Part shown: piece by piece, positions 44,939-53,761 of the stretch
How positions within the stretch are numbered: the first letter of the stretch is position 1
Layout: each line of letters starts with the position of its first letter
NCBI RefSeq assembly: GCF_000473325.1
Contig: NZ_KI421513.1
Span: 2,303,217-2,367,216, forward strand
Origin: Leisingera caerulea DSM 24564
Lineage (GTDB): Bacteria; Pseudomonadota; Alphaproteobacteria; Rhodobacterales; Rhodobacteraceae
Reading direction: 5' to 3'
DNA length: 64,000 nucleotides
Position numbers and translations under genes: made by a program
The notes under the pieces: generated by a model
The model's database searches: none
The model's input: only the letters and a program-made list of their open reading frames with translations
Told to the model about the DNA's origin: nothing

Positions 44939-45748
44939 ATGGCGCACGCTAAAAATCACGATTATCACATTCTGCCGCCGTCGATCTGGCCGCTGGCCGC
45001 CTCTGTGGGCACTTTCGTCATGCTGGTTGGCGCAGTGTTCTGGATGAAGGGCATCACTGCCTGGGCCTTCTGGATCGGCTTCGTCGCGGTTCTGTACTCC
45101 GCCTTTGCCTGGTGGTCCGAAGTGGTGGCCGAAAGCCGCCAGGGCGACCACACCCCCGTCGTGCGCATCGGCCTGCGTTACGGCTTCATCCTGTTTGTGA
45201 TGTCCGAGGTGATGTTCTTCTTCGCCTGGTTCTGGTCGTTCTTCAAACATGCCATGTACCCGATGGAGACTTACATCGGCACTGAATACGTGGCGCCGGA
45301 AATCTACCCGGTCGACCCGTTCCACCTGCCGCTGATCAACACCCTGATCCTGCTGCTGTCGGGCTGTGCCGTGACCTGGGCGCACCACGCGCTGGTTCAC
45401 AACAACGACCGCAAGGCGCTGATCCAGGGCCTGGCCATCGGTATCGCCTTTGGCGTCGCCTTCACCTTCCTGCAGGGCTACGAATATGCGCACTTGCTGC
45501 ACGAAGGCTGGAAGTTCGGCGGTGACGAGTTCTACTCGAACTTCTTCATGGCAACCGGTTTCCACGGCTTCCACGTGATCATCGGCACCATCTTCCTGAC
45601 CGTCTGCCTGATCCGCGCGATGAAGGGCGACTTCACCCCGGAGCAGCACGTCGGCTTCGAGGCCGCTGCCTGGTACTGGCACTTCGTGGACGTTGTCTGG
45701 CTGTTCCTGTTCGTGGCTGTCTACATCTGGGGCACCTCCGGGCTGTAA
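44939..45748 (+). CDS. coxC: Cytochrome c oxidase subunit III
   Basis: Subunit III stabilises aa3 oxidase and supports long-term proton pumping. The 269-aa protein has seven helices. Family segments include [17 protein letters not shown] near residue 85, which carries the conserved Glu, and [11 protein letters not shown] near 207. The Trp-His pair in [11 protein letters not shown] lies near the C-terminus. It is separated from surf1 by a terminator-like hairpin. Confidence 0.96.
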   Translation: MAHAKNHDYHILPPSIWPLAASVGTFVMLVGAVFWMKGITAWAFWIGFVAVLYSAFAWWSEVVAESRQGDHTPVVRIGLRYGFILFVMSEVMFFFAWFWSFFKHAMYPMETYIGTEYVAPEIYPVDPFHLPLINTLILLLSGCAVTWAHHALVHNNDRKALIQGLAIGIAFGVAFTFLQGYEYAHLLHEGWKFGGDEFYSNFFMATGFHGFHVIIGTIFLTVCLIRAMKGDFTPEQHVGFEAAAWYWHFVDVVWLFLFVAVYIWGTSGL

Positions 45749-45771
45749 AGCGCGGCCTGTAACGGGCTGTT

Positions 45772-45784
45772 TGTAACGGTTACA
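45772..45784. promoter_or_regulatory. Short palindrome TGTAACGGTTACA after coxC
   Basis: A perfect 13-bp inverted repeat (TGTAAC-G-GTTACA) lies 24-36 bases after the coxC stop. A partial direct copy (TGTAACGG) starts at 45758. It could be a regulator site for surf1-thrC or part of the transcript end. Nothing else ties it to a known protein. Confidence 0.4.
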
Positions 45785-45824
45785 TGTTTGCGGTTGATTA
45801 TCCGCAGTCATGAAGTCACACACA

Positions 45825-45862
45825 GGGCGCGCAAGGGACACCTTGCGCGCCCTTGGTTTTGA
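45825..45862 (+). terminator. Terminator or attenuator between coxC and surf1
   Basis: GGGCGCGCAAGG, loop GACA and CCTTGCGCGCCC form a perfect 12-bp stem, followed by TTGGTTTTG. It ends 25 bp before the surf1 start, so partial read-through would be needed for one transcript. Confidence 0.75.
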
Positions 45863-45877
45863 AACGGAGCGGCACAG

Positions 45878-46558
45878 ATGCGGCGTGTCATCTTCCTGTT
45901 GATCATCAGCGGCGCGGGCCTGGCCGTGCTGATCGGGCTTGGAACCTGGCAGCTGCAGCGCAAGGCCTGGAAGGAAGGCATCCTCGACACTATCGAGGAA
46001 CGCATCGCCGGTGATGCCGCCGCTGGTCTGCCCGCGCCGCTGGACCCTGAAACCGACAAATACCGCCCCGTGCGCCTGCAGGGTGTAATCGGCCCGCAGG
46101 AACTGCATGTCCTCACCTCGATCAAGGGCGTTGGCCCCGGCTACCGGGTGATCTCTCCGTTTGGCCTGGAGGACGGCCGCCGGGTTCTGATCGACCGCGG
46201 CTTTGTCCCGGTCAAGGACAAGCAGGCCGCGCGCCTGACCGGCCCGGCAGTCATCGAAGGCAACATTCACTGGCCGCAGGAAACCGACAGCTACACGCCG
46301 GCGCCCGATCTGGCCGGTAACATCTGGTATGCCAGGGACGCGGACCGCATGGCCGACCACCTCGGCACCGAAGCTGTGATGATCGTCCTGCGCGCCAATC
46401 CTGAGGGAGAGGCGGCCCTGCGCCCGGTGCCGGTTTCGGCATCCGGCATCCCCAATGACCACTTGCAATATGCGATCACCTGGTTTTCGCTGGCCTTTAT
46501 CTGGGCGGCGATGACCATCTATTTTCTGCGGCGCAGCCGCCCCAACCCGAAGAGCTGA
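45878..46558 (+). CDS. surf1: SURF1 family cytochrome oxidase assembly protein
   Basis: Surf1 helps insert haem A into subunit I of aa3 oxidase. The 226-aa protein has a membrane helix at each end (about 4-22, VIFLLIISGAGLAVLIGLG, and about 198-218). The family motif GLGTWQLQRKAWKEG follows the first helix. The periplasmic core has RPVRLQG and GRRVLIDRGFVP. It is followed by thrC 5 bp after its stop. Confidence 0.93.
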   Translation: MRRVIFLLIISGAGLAVLIGLGTWQLQRKAWKEGILDTIEERIAGDAAAGLPAPLDPETDKYRPVRLQGVIGPQELHVLTSIKGVGPGYRVISPFGLEDGRRVLIDRGFVPVKDKQAARLTGPAVIEGNIHWPQETDSYTPAPDLAGNIWYARDADRMADHLGTEAVMIVLRANPEGEAALRPVPVSASGIPNDHLQYAITWFSLAFIWAAMTIYFLRRSRPNPKS

Positions 46559-46563
46559 AGGCG

Positions 46564-47952
46564 ATGAAATATATCTCGACCCGGGGCCAAGCGCCCGAGC
46601 TGACCTTTGAAGACGCGATGCTGACGGGCCTGGCCCGCGACGGCGGGCTTTATGTGCCCGCGGAAATTCCGCAGATGTCCCACGACGAGATCGCGGCGCT
46701 GGCGGGGCTGTCTTACGAGGAAACCGCCTTTCGCGTCATGCGCCCGTTCCTTGGCGATTGCTTCACCGATGAGGAATTCCGCGCCATCATTGCCCGCGCC
46801 TACGAGAGCTTCGGTCACGCTGCCCGCGCACCGCTGAAGCAGCTGGCGCCGAACCATTTCCTGCTGGAGCTGTTCCACGGCCCGACGCTGGCGTTCAAGG
46901 ACTTCGCGATGCAGCTGATCGGCCAGCTGTTCCAGACCGCGCTGGAGCGCCGGGGCGACCGGGTGACCATCGCAGGCGCCACCTCCGGCGATACCGGCTC
47001 GGCGGCGATGGAGGCCTTCCGGGGCCTGAGCAACGTGGATGTCTTCATCCTCTACCCGCATGGCCGCGTCTCTGAGGTGCAGCGCCGCCAGATGACCACG
47101 CCGCAGGACGCCAATGTCCATGCGCTGGCCGTCGATGGCGACTTTGATGACTGCCAGGCGCGCGTCAAGGATATGTTCAACGACTTCGATTTCCGCGACA
47201 GCGTGAAACTGGCCGGCGTGAACTCGATCAATATCGCCCGGGTGCTGGCGCAGGTGGTCTATTACTTCTCCTCCGCCGTCAGCCTTGGCGCGCCGCAGCG
47301 CAAGGTGAGCTTCACTGTGCCCACCGGCAACTTCGGCGACATCTTTGCAGGCTTCATCGCCAAGCAGATGGGCTTGCCGATTGACCAGCTGGTGGTCGCC
47401 ACCAATCAGAACGACATCCTGCATCGCTGCCTGTCGGGGCAGGGCTACTACAAGGGCGAAACCCAGCCCTCGATCAGCCCTTCGATGGACATTCAGGTGT
47501 CTTCGAACTTCGAGCGCGCATTGTTCTATGCCTATGGCCAGGACAGCAAGGCAGTGGCCCTCTTGATGGATGAGCTGAAGAACGGCGGCTTTGATGTCTC
47601 CCAAGGCGCGATGCAGGCGCTGGCCGAGAATTATGAGTCCGGACGCACCTCCGAGGAAGAAACCCTCGCTACCATCAAGTCCGAGCTGGCCTCCTCGGGC
47701 GAGCTGATCTGCCCGCATGGCGCAGTGGCCGTGAAGGTCGCCAATGAGCACCGCAAGGCAGATGTGCCGATGATCACCCTGGCCACGGCGCACCCGGCGA
47801 AATTCCCGGCGGCCGTCGAAGACGCCAGCGGCATTCATCCGCCTCTTCCCCCGCGCATGGCGGACCTGTATGAGAGGCCGGAACGGGTGACCCGGATCGC
47901 CAACGATCTGGCTGCCCTCGAGGATCATATCAGAAAGAACATCGCGAATTGA
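46564..47952 (+). CDS. thrC: Threonine synthase
   Basis: ThrC converts O-phosphohomoserine to threonine with PLP. The 462-aa protein fits the long-form class. The PLP lysine lies in LAFKDFAMQ (about residue 111), and ATSGDTGSAAMEAF and PTGNFGDIFAGF are the phosphate- and substrate-binding segments. It starts five bases after surf1, and its stop overlaps the TTG start of the M16 peptidase in TTGA. The surf1-thrC-M16 order is conserved in roseobacters. Confidence 0.96.
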   Translation: MKYISTRGQAPELTFEDAMLTGLARDGGLYVPAEIPQMSHDEIAALAGLSYEETAFRVMRPFLGDCFTDEEFRAIIARAYESFGHAARAPLKQLAPNHFLLELFHGPTLAFKDFAMQLIGQLFQTALERRGDRVTIAGATSGDTGSAAMEAFRGLSNVDVFILYPHGRVSEVQRRQMTTPQDANVHALAVDGDFDDCQARVKDMFNDFDFRDSVKLAGVNSINIARVLAQVVYYFSSAVSLGAPQRKVSFTVPTGNFGDIFAGFIAKQMGLPIDQLVVATNQNDILHRCLSGQGYYKGETQPSISPSMDIQVSSNFERALFYAYGQDSKAVALLMDELKNGGFDVSQGAMQALAENYESGRTSEEETLATIKSELASSGELICPHGAVAVKVANEHRKADVPMITLATAHPAKFPAAVEDASGIHPPLPPRMADLYERPERVTRIANDLAALEDHIRKNIAN

Positions 47953-49211
47953 CAGTTCAGCAGCACACACTCGCCAACGGGTTCCGCATCGTGTCCGAGC
48001 ATATGCCGGGACTGGAATCCGCGGCGGTCGGGATCTGGGTCACTGCCGGCGGCCGCCACGAGCGGCTTGAGCAGAACGGCATTGCCCATTTCCTGGAGCA
48101 CATGGCGTTTAAGGGAACCAAAACCCGTTCGGCCCTGCAGATCGCCGAGGAGATTGAGGATGTCGGCGGCTACATCAACGCCTACACCTCGCGCGAGGTG
48201 ACGGCCTATTACGCCCGTGTGCTCAAGGACGACGTGCCGCTGGCAGTGGATGTGATCGGGGACATCCTGCTGAACCCGGTTTTTGACACGCGCGAGATCG
48301 AGGTCGAGCGCGGGGTGATCCTGCAAGAGATCGGCCAGTCGCTGGACACGCCGGATGATGTGATCTTTGACTGGCTGCAGGAAGAGAGCTACCGCGGCCA
48401 GCCTTTGGGCCGCACTATCTTGGGGCCGGAGGAGCGAGTCCGCAGTTTCTCCCGCGCCGATTTGCAGGGGTTTGTCGAGGAACACTACGGTCCTGGCCAG
48501 ATGATCCTGGCGGCGGCCGGCGGTGTGGACCATGACGCCTTGGTTAAACTCGCTGACCGGCTGTTCGGCCACATGGAGGCCAAGACCAGTCTTACCGCGG
48601 AAGGCGCCACCTTCACCGGCGGCGAGGCGCGGCAGATCAAGGATCTTGAGCAGGCGCATTTTGCGCTGGCGCTTGAGGGGCCGGGCTACCGCGACCAGTC
48701 GATGTACACTGCGCAGATCTACGCCAGCGCGCTCGGCGGGGGCATGTCCTCGCGGCTGTTTCAGGAAGTGCGCGAAAAACGCGGCCTCTGCTACACCATC
48801 TTCTCCCAGGCGGGCTCATATGCCGATACCGGTTCAATGACGGTTTATGCCGGCACGTCCGGGGAGCAGCTGGCAGAGCTTGCGGGCATCACCATAGACG
48901 AGATGAAACGCGCTGCGGACGACATGAGCGACGCTGAAGTGGAACGCGCCCGCGCGCAGATGAAGGCAGGAATGCTGATGGGGCTGGAAAGCCCCTCTAA
49001 CCGGGCGGAGCGGCTGGCGCGGCTGGTGCAGATCTGGGACAAGGTGCCGTCGCTGGAGCGCACTGTCGAACGGATCGACGCGGTGACCACCAAGGATGTG
49101 CGGGCGCTGGCCGAGACCATGGCCGTGACGGCCCCGGCGGCGCTGGCGCTTTATGGCCCGGTGGCGGACGCCCCGGCGCTTGAGAGGCTGCAGGAGAGGC
49201 GCGCTGCCTGA
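47949..49211 (+). CDS. M16-family zinc peptidase (processing-peptidase-like)
   Basis: A 420-aa pitrilysin/M16 peptidase starting at TTG 47949. The inverted zinc motif HFLEH is at about residues 47-51, and a downstream conserved Glu lies in EIEVERGVILQEI (about 120). The glycine-rich GGGMSSRLFQEVREKRGLCY near 260 is typical. These enzymes resemble the mitochondrial processing peptidase beta subunit. The exact substrate is unknown. The stop overlaps the GNAT start (TGATG). Confidence 0.9.
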   Translation: MTVQQHTLANGFRIVSEHMPGLESAAVGIWVTAGGRHERLEQNGIAHFLEHMAFKGTKTRSALQIAEEIEDVGGYINAYTSREVTAYYARVLKDDVPLAVDVIGDILLNPVFDTREIEVERGVILQEIGQSLDTPDDVIFDWLQEESYRGQPLGRTILGPEERVRSFSRADLQGFVEEHYGPGQMILAAAGGVDHDALVKLADRLFGHMEAKTSLTAEGATFTGGEARQIKDLEQAHFALALEGPGYRDQSMYTAQIYASALGGGMSSRLFQEVREKRGLCYTIFSQAGSYADTGSMTVYAGTSGEQLAELAGITIDEMKRAADDMSDAEVERARAQMKAGMLMGLESPSNRAERLARLVQIWDKVPSLERTVERIDAVTTKDVRALAETMAVTAPAALALYGPVADAPALERLQERRAA

Positions 49212-49801
49212 TGCTGCTCAGCCGCCGCAAGGTCCGCATTGAAACCGAGCGCCTGACCCTCAGGCCGCCGGTGCATGCGGATTTTCACGGCTGGGCGGCG
49301 TTGAGGCTGCAAAGCCAGCCCTATCTGACACCTTGGGAGCCCAGCTGGGCGGCGGATCACCTCAGCCGCAAGAGCTTTACCAACCGGGTCTACTGGGCGC
49401 GCCGCTCGGTGGCCTCGGGCTCAGCCTTGCCGCTGTTCCTGATCCGCCGGTCGGACCAGGTTCTGGTCGGGGCGATCACGCTCGACAACATCCGCCGCGG
49501 CCCCGCCCAGGCCGGCACGCTGGGCTATTGGACGGGCCAGCCCTTTGCCCGCAAAGGCTACATGCGCGAGGCGATCGGCGCGGTGGTGCATCACGCGTTC
49601 ACCAAGCTCGACCTTAGCCGGATCGAGGCCGCCTGCCTGCCGGAAAACCAGGCCTCCCGCGGGCTGCTGGAGAAATCCGGCTTCAAGTACGAAGGCGTTG
49701 CCCAGTCTTATCTGCAAATCAACGGCCGCTGGCGCACCCATGTGCTCTACGCCGCCCTGCGCCACGATCGGCGCGGCAAGACCCTGACTGGCCAAGCCTA
49801 G
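49211..49801 (+). CDS. GNAT acetyltransferase, RimJ/RimL type
   Basis: A 196-aa GNAT protein. The N-terminal ERLTLRPPVHADFHGWAAL is typical of ribosomal-protein or amino-acid N-acetyltransferases. The acetyl-CoA loop lies in GYWTGQPFARKGYMREAIGA (about 110-130) and the C-terminal ACLPENQASRGLLEKSGFKYEG is the second signature. The substrate is unknown. It is translationally coupled to the M16 peptidase. Confidence 0.88.
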   Translation: MLLSRRKVRIETERLTLRPPVHADFHGWAALRLQSQPYLTPWEPSWAADHLSRKSFTNRVYWARRSVASGSALPLFLIRRSDQVLVGAITLDNIRRGPAQAGTLGYWTGQPFARKGYMREAIGAVVHHAFTKLDLSRIEAACLPENQASRGLLEKSGFKYEGVAQSYLQINGRWRTHVLYAALRHDRRGKTLTGQA

Positions 49802-49828
49802 GCGCTCCGGCCCCGCAAAAGGCAAAGT

Positions 49829-50019
49829 CTCCCGCCCGCCGCCAGTGCATTGGCATGCACCGCGCCCGTTGGGCATGGCGCCGCACCTGCGGCGCGGCGC
49901 CTTCCGGCCTAGTGGCCAGGCGGGGATGGTTTGCTGGCGGCTGCGCGCGCCGGGCTGAAGGCCCGGCGCCAGGCCCAACCGCAAGGCGGAATTTCCAATT
50001 CGGCCGGAGCGGACGGGAG
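49829..50019. repeat. Structured intergenic repeat, copy C
   Basis: Outer boxes CTCCCGC (49829) and inverted ACGGGAG (50013-50019) enclose inner boxes GTTGGGC (49868-49874) and GCCCAAC (49973-49979). The left stem is GTGCAT/ATGCAC (49845-49860). The right stem is GAATT/AATTC (49989-50001). Core GTTGGGCATGGCGCCGC is close to copies A and B. It lies between the GNAT and MBL-fold genes. Confidence 0.65.
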
Positions 50020-50083
50020 TGCCCCGGCAGGTTTTTCGAGCTTGGGGGCTGACAGCGGCGGATTGCGCCCTAGAACCTGCTTC

Positions 50084-50908
50084 ATGCGCGCGCTCTGCTG
50101 TCTCCTTTGGCTGATCCTCTGTGCCAGTGCCCTCCACGCTCAGGAGCGGCGGCCCAGCCACTGCATCGCGCTGGCGCAGGAAACACCCGGCCTGAATTAT
50201 CTGCACAAAGCCAGCTGGCAGGACCCGGTTGCAGCGGACAGCGTGCTGATCCGCTATATAGCCCACGCCTCCTTTCTGCTGCGCACCGAAGGCGGGCTGA
50301 ACGTGGTCACCGATTTTACCGGCTTCACCGGGGCTGCGCCGCTGATCCCTGATGTGGTCACTATGAACCACGCCCATGAAACCCATTGGACCGCGCATCC
50401 CGACCCCGCGATCCCGCATGTGCTGCAGGGCTGGGGGCCGTTCGGAGCAGGCATCGACCACCATCTGGACCTTGGCGAGATGCTGATCCGCAATGTCTCC
50501 ACCGACATCCGCAACATGTTCGGCGGGGTGGAGGAGCGGGGCAACTCGATCTTTGTGTTCGAGGCCGCGGGGCTGTGCATCGGTCACTTGGGCCATCTGC
50601 ACCATGTGCCGACGCCGCAACAATACGCTGCGCTGGGACGGCTGGACGTGGTGATGGCAGCAGTGGACGGCGGCATCACCCTGCCGCTTGATCAGATGCT
50701 GGAGGTGCTGGGGCGGCTGCGCTCCTCCGTGATCATCCCGATGCACTGGTTCAGCGACTACTCGCTGGACCGCTTTCTGTCTCAGGTAGGCCCGGAATTC
50801 GATGTGGTCGATGACGGCAGCAGCACGCTCACCATCTCGCTGCGCAGCCTGCCCAGCCGCCCGACCATCCATGTTCTGCGGCCCAGGTACCTGGTCGAGG
50901 ATGAGTGA
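50084..50908 (+). CDS. Exported MBL-fold metal hydrolase
   Basis: A 274-aa UlaG-like metallo-beta-lactamase-fold protein. ATG 50084 gives a signal peptide (MRALCCLLWLILCASALHAQ). Longer frames begin inside repeat C and lack one, so this start is preferred. The first metal motif is NHAHETHW, an altered form of HxHxDH, and GHLGHLHHVP supplies further ligands. The C-terminal MHWFSDYSLDRF is family-like. The substrate is unknown. Confidence 0.82.
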   Translation: MRALCCLLWLILCASALHAQERRPSHCIALAQETPGLNYLHKASWQDPVAADSVLIRYIAHASFLLRTEGGLNVVTDFTGFTGAAPLIPDVVTMNHAHETHWTAHPDPAIPHVLQGWGPFGAGIDHHLDLGEMLIRNVSTDIRNMFGGVEERGNSIFVFEAAGLCIGHLGHLHHVPTPQQYAALGRLDVVMAAVDGGITLPLDQMLEVLGRLRSSVIIPMHWFSDYSLDRFLSQVGPEFDVVDDGSSTLTISLRSLPSRPTIHVLRPRYLVEDE

Positions 50909-50949
50909 GCTGCCTTGCCAGCCGCAGGGCCTTGCGGCATGGATAGGGC

Positions 50950-52368
50950 ATGACGCTGACCCCCGCCAATCCCGCCTTTGCCGCCCGTCTCTCTGCCTTG
51001 CTGCCCGAAGGCGTGCTGCGCCAGCCTGAGCCGCGCCACCTGGAGGAGCCGCGCGGGCGCTATCAGGGGCAGGCGGGGCTGCTGGCGCTGCCGCAAACTG
51101 TGGAACAGGTCTCAACACTGCTGCGCGAGGCCAATGCTGCCCGGGTGCCGGTTGTGCCCTACGGCGGCGGCACCGGTCTGGTCGGCGGCCAGGTGATGCC
51201 GGACGGCCCGGCGCCGCTGCTTTTGTCACTGGAGCGGATGACGGCGATCCGTGCGGTCCACCGCCAGGAGAACGTGATCATCGCGGAGGCAGGCGCGATC
51301 CTGGCGGATGTGCAGGCCGCAGCGCAGGTGGCAGACCGGCTGTTCCCGCTGTCGCTGGCGGCGGAAGGCTCGGCCCGGATTGGCGGCAACCTCTCGACCA
51401 ACGCCGGAGGGGTCAACGTGCTGCGCTACGGCAACGCCCGCGACCTGTGCCTGGGGCTGGAAGCGGTGCTGCCATCCGGAGAGGTCTGGCACGGGCTGTC
51501 GCGGCTCAGGAAAGACAACACCGGTTACGACCTCAAAAACCTCCTGATCGGCGCGGAAGGAACGCTGGGTGTGATTACTGCTGCGGCCCTGAAACTGTCG
51601 CCTGTTCCGGCGGGGCAGGGAACGGCCCTCTTCACCGTGAAAGACCCTGAGGCGGCCATCGCGCTGCTGGCCCTGGCCCGGGATCAGGCCGGAGAGGCCG
51701 TCAGCGCCTTTGAGCTGATCCACCGGCAGGGGCTGGAGTTCCTGGCCGAGACCCAGCCGCAAGTGCGCCAGCCGTTTGCCCCGGCGCCGGAGTGGTCGGT
51801 GCTGATCGAACTTGGCCTGCCGCGCGGGCTGGACCCCGAAACCGCCTTGGCAGAGCTGTTCGCGGCGGCTGAACAGGCCGGTCTTGCTGAGGATGGCGTC
51901 ATTGCCCAATCCGAGGCGCAGCGGCAGGCGCTGTGGTCGCTGCGCGAGCATATCCCGGTTGCCAACAAGGCGATCGGCGCAATTTCCAGCCATGACATCT
52001 CGGTGCCGATCTCAGAAATCCCGGCGTTCATCAAGCGCGGTCATGAAGCTGTGGCGGCCCTAGGCGCCTTCCGCATCAACTGTTTCGGCCACCTGGGCGA
52101 CGGCAACCTGCACTACAACGTGTTCCCGCCCAAAGGCCGCAAGCGGGAGGACTACGATCACATGCGCGGTGCGGTGAAGGAAGCCGTGCACGACCTGGTT
52201 CACACCTTTGGCGGCTCCTTCAGCGCAGAGCACGGGGTGGGAAGGATGAAGACCGGCGACCTTGAGCGGTACGGCGATCCGGTCAAGCTGGCGGCCATGC
52301 GGGCGATCAAGCAGGCGCTGGACCCGAACGGGATCATGAACCCGGGCGCGGTGCTGAGAGCCGTCTGA
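50950..52368 (+). CDS. FAD-linked 2-hydroxyacid dehydrogenase (GlcD/D2HGDH-like)
   Basis: A 472-aa flavoprotein of the FAD-binding PCMH type. The FAD loop is PYGGGTGLVGGQ near residue 73 and the GGNLSTNAGG segment follows. The C-terminal FAD-oxidase domain carries HLGDGNLHYNVFPP and FSAEHGVGRMK, typical of GlcD, D-lactate and D-2-hydroxyglutarate dehydrogenases. Which acid it oxidises cannot be told. It is followed by copy D of the repeat and lies convergent to apt. Confidence 0.9.
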   Translation: MTLTPANPAFAARLSALLPEGVLRQPEPRHLEEPRGRYQGQAGLLALPQTVEQVSTLLREANAARVPVVPYGGGTGLVGGQVMPDGPAPLLLSLERMTAIRAVHRQENVIIAEAGAILADVQAAAQVADRLFPLSLAAEGSARIGGNLSTNAGGVNVLRYGNARDLCLGLEAVLPSGEVWHGLSRLRKDNTGYDLKNLLIGAEGTLGVITAAALKLSPVPAGQGTALFTVKDPEAAIALLALARDQAGEAVSAFELIHRQGLEFLAETQPQVRQPFAPAPEWSVLIELGLPRGLDPETALAELFAAAEQAGLAEDGVIAQSEAQRQALWSLREHIPVANKAIGAISSHDISVPISEIPAFIKRGHEAVAALGAFRINCFGHLGDGNLHYNVFPPKGRKREDYDHMRGAVKEAVHDLVHTFGGSFSAEHGVGRMKTGDLERYGDPVKLAAMRAIKQALDPNGIMNPGAVLRAV

Positions 52369-52388
52369 TTTCTCTGAAACAGGAAGGG

Positions 52389-52548
52389 CTCCCGCACCCG
52401 CCCGGCTGCGCCGGACCGCCTGACGGCTTTGTGCCCGGCGCCGCGCAGATGCGCGGCGCGCCTTTCAGGTGCCGATGCGGGGCACCTGAAAGGCCACGCC
52501 CAACCGGCAAAGCCATTTTAGCAGAAAATGGCGCATGGCGGGCGGGAG
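52389..52548. repeat. Structured intergenic repeat, copy D
   Basis: Outer boxes CTCCCGC (52389) and GCGGGAG (52542-52548) enclose two perfect hairpins: CGCCGCGC/GCGCGGCG (52439-52458) and a 13-bp stem CCTTTCAGGTGCC/GGCACCTGAAAGG (52461-52493). A right-hand stem GCCATTTT/AAAATGGC (52512-52532) follows. The inner box GCCCAAC lies at 52498-52504. It sits between convergent genes, so it may also act as a bidirectional terminator. The left half is the most diverged of the family. Confidence 0.6.
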
Positions 52549-52596
52549 AGCCGCGCCGTCAGCGATTAATACACTGGGCCGTTTGACAGGACCGGC

Positions 52597-53136
52597 TCAG
52601 AGCCCTTCGAACTCGCAAAGGACGTGCACATCCATGCCCATGCTCTCCAGCAGTTTGCGGCCGCCCAGTTCCGGCAGGTCGACGATGAAGGAGCAGGACA
52701 CGATTTCGCCGCCCAGACGCTGGATCAGCTTGATGCCCGCACCCGCGGTGCCGCCAGTGGCCAGCAGGTCATCCACAACCAGGATCTTCTCGCCCGGCTT
52801 GATCGCATCGTCGTGGATCTCGACAATCGCCTCGCCGTATTCCAGCTTGTACTCCTGGCTGATGGTGGTGCCGGGCAGCTTGCCCTTCTTGCGGATCGGC
52901 ACAAAGCCGACGCTTAGCTGATGCGCGATTGCCCCGCCCAAGATGAAGCCGCGCGCCTCTAGCCCCACCACCTTGTCGATCTGCTCGCCTGCATAGGGAT
53001 GCAGCATCTGGTCGATAGCCATGCGGAAGCCGCGCGGGTCGGCAAACAAGGTGGTCACATCGCGGAACATGATCCCTTCGTGCGGGAAGTCGACGATGGT
53101 GCGGATGTAATCCTTGACGGCGGTCTTCTTGGGCAT
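52597..53136 (-). CDS. apt: Adenine phosphoribosyltransferase
   Basis: Apt salvages adenine to AMP using PRPP. The 179-aa protein has the N-terminal [19 protein letters not shown] and the PRPP-binding loop [14 protein letters not shown] (about residues 121-134). Length and both motifs are standard. It is convergent with the FAD oxidase. The upstream gap has a GC-rich stem region but no certain promoter. Confidence 0.96.
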   Translation of the reverse strand: MPKKTAVKDYIRTIVDFPHEGIMFRDVTTLFADPRGFRMAIDQMLHPYAGEQIDKVVGLEARGFILGGAIAHQLSVGFVPIRKKGKLPGTTISQEYKLEYGEAIVEIHDDAIKPGEKILVVDDLLATGGTAGAGIKLIQRLGGEIVSCSFIVDLPELGGRKLLESMGMDVHVLCEFEGL

Positions 53137-53253
53137 CGGCTTGGCTCCCCTTGGCGCATCGGTTCCGGCGGCCCGGCACTGCCGCCGGGCACAGGGGGTT
53201 TGGCCGAAGCCGCGCCGTCATGCAAGGGGGAACCGGCCGCCGCGCCGGTGACG

Positions 53254-53385
53254 TCACTTGGCGTGCCGGATTTTCCGCCGCGAGAGGTAGCTGCGGTAGA
53301 GACTTTCCGGAAGCCAGGCCAGATGCGCGCGGCGCCAGTCACGGCGGCGCAGGACAAGAAGACTTTGGGCGGCGTTGATGTTCAT
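53254..53385 (-). CDS. Small basic protein (43 aa), uncertain
   Basis: A 43-codon frame from ATG 53385 with GAGGCAG seven bases upstream. It encodes a very basic peptide (MNINAAQSLLVLRRRDWRR, then further Arg/His/Lys). I do not recognise it; small Arg-rich proteins of this kind occur in roseobacters. It lies divergent to the RHH gene at 53512, and a 12-bp palindrome falls in the gap. It could be a shadow, but its start and spacing are credible. Confidence 0.4.
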   Translation of the reverse strand: MNINAAQSLLVLRRRDWRRAHLAWLPESLYRSYLSRRKIRHAK

Positions 53386-53457
53386 GGTTGATCTGCCTCG
53401 ACTGTTTAACATTACACTGGTTTCGTGCAGCTTCAGGCGGGTGCGCCGGTATGTTAA

Positions 53458-53469
53458 TTGTATATACAA
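53458..53469. promoter_or_regulatory. Palindrome TTGTATATACAA upstream of the RHH gene
   Basis: A perfect 12-bp AT palindrome 43 bases upstream of the RHH protein start, in the gap between two divergent small genes. Ribbon-helix-helix proteins often bind short palindromes at their own promoters, so autoregulation is plausible. Part of it also resembles a -10 box. Confidence 0.45.
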
Positions 53470-53511
53470 AAGGGCCGCAAATCAACGTTGCGGCACAGGG
53501 GAGAGCAGCAA

Positions 53512-53682
53512 GTGGCCAAGAAGGACAAGAAAGCCGGCAAGAAAGACAGCCAGCTCATCCTGCGCCTGAGCAAGGAGGACCGGGACGCCTTTGTCGAACT
53601 GTGCAAGGAACTGGATACGTCAGCGGCCCGGGAAATCCGCCACTTCATCCGCAAGTTCTTGAAGGACCACGGCAAGCGCTAG
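53512..53682 (+). CDS. Ribbon-helix-helix type small protein
   Basis: A 56-aa product from GTG 53512, preceded by GGGGAGAG. The Lys-rich N-terminus (MAKKDKKAGKKDSQ) leads into LILRLSKEDRDAFVELCKEL and DTSAAREIRHFIRKFLKDH. This strand-helix-helix pattern is typical of Arc/MetJ-like DNA-binding proteins. No toxin partner is adjacent, so an antitoxin role is not supported. A stand-alone regulator is likelier. Confidence 0.7.
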   Translation: MAKKDKKAGKKDSQLILRLSKEDRDAFVELCKELDTSAAREIRHFIRKFLKDHGKR

Positions 53683-53761
53683 GCGCGCAACCGGCCAGCA
53701 ATTAGCAGGACTGCACCGTTGCCGCAGCCGGGCTGGCGAAGCGGCAGACTGCCAGCGGGTC

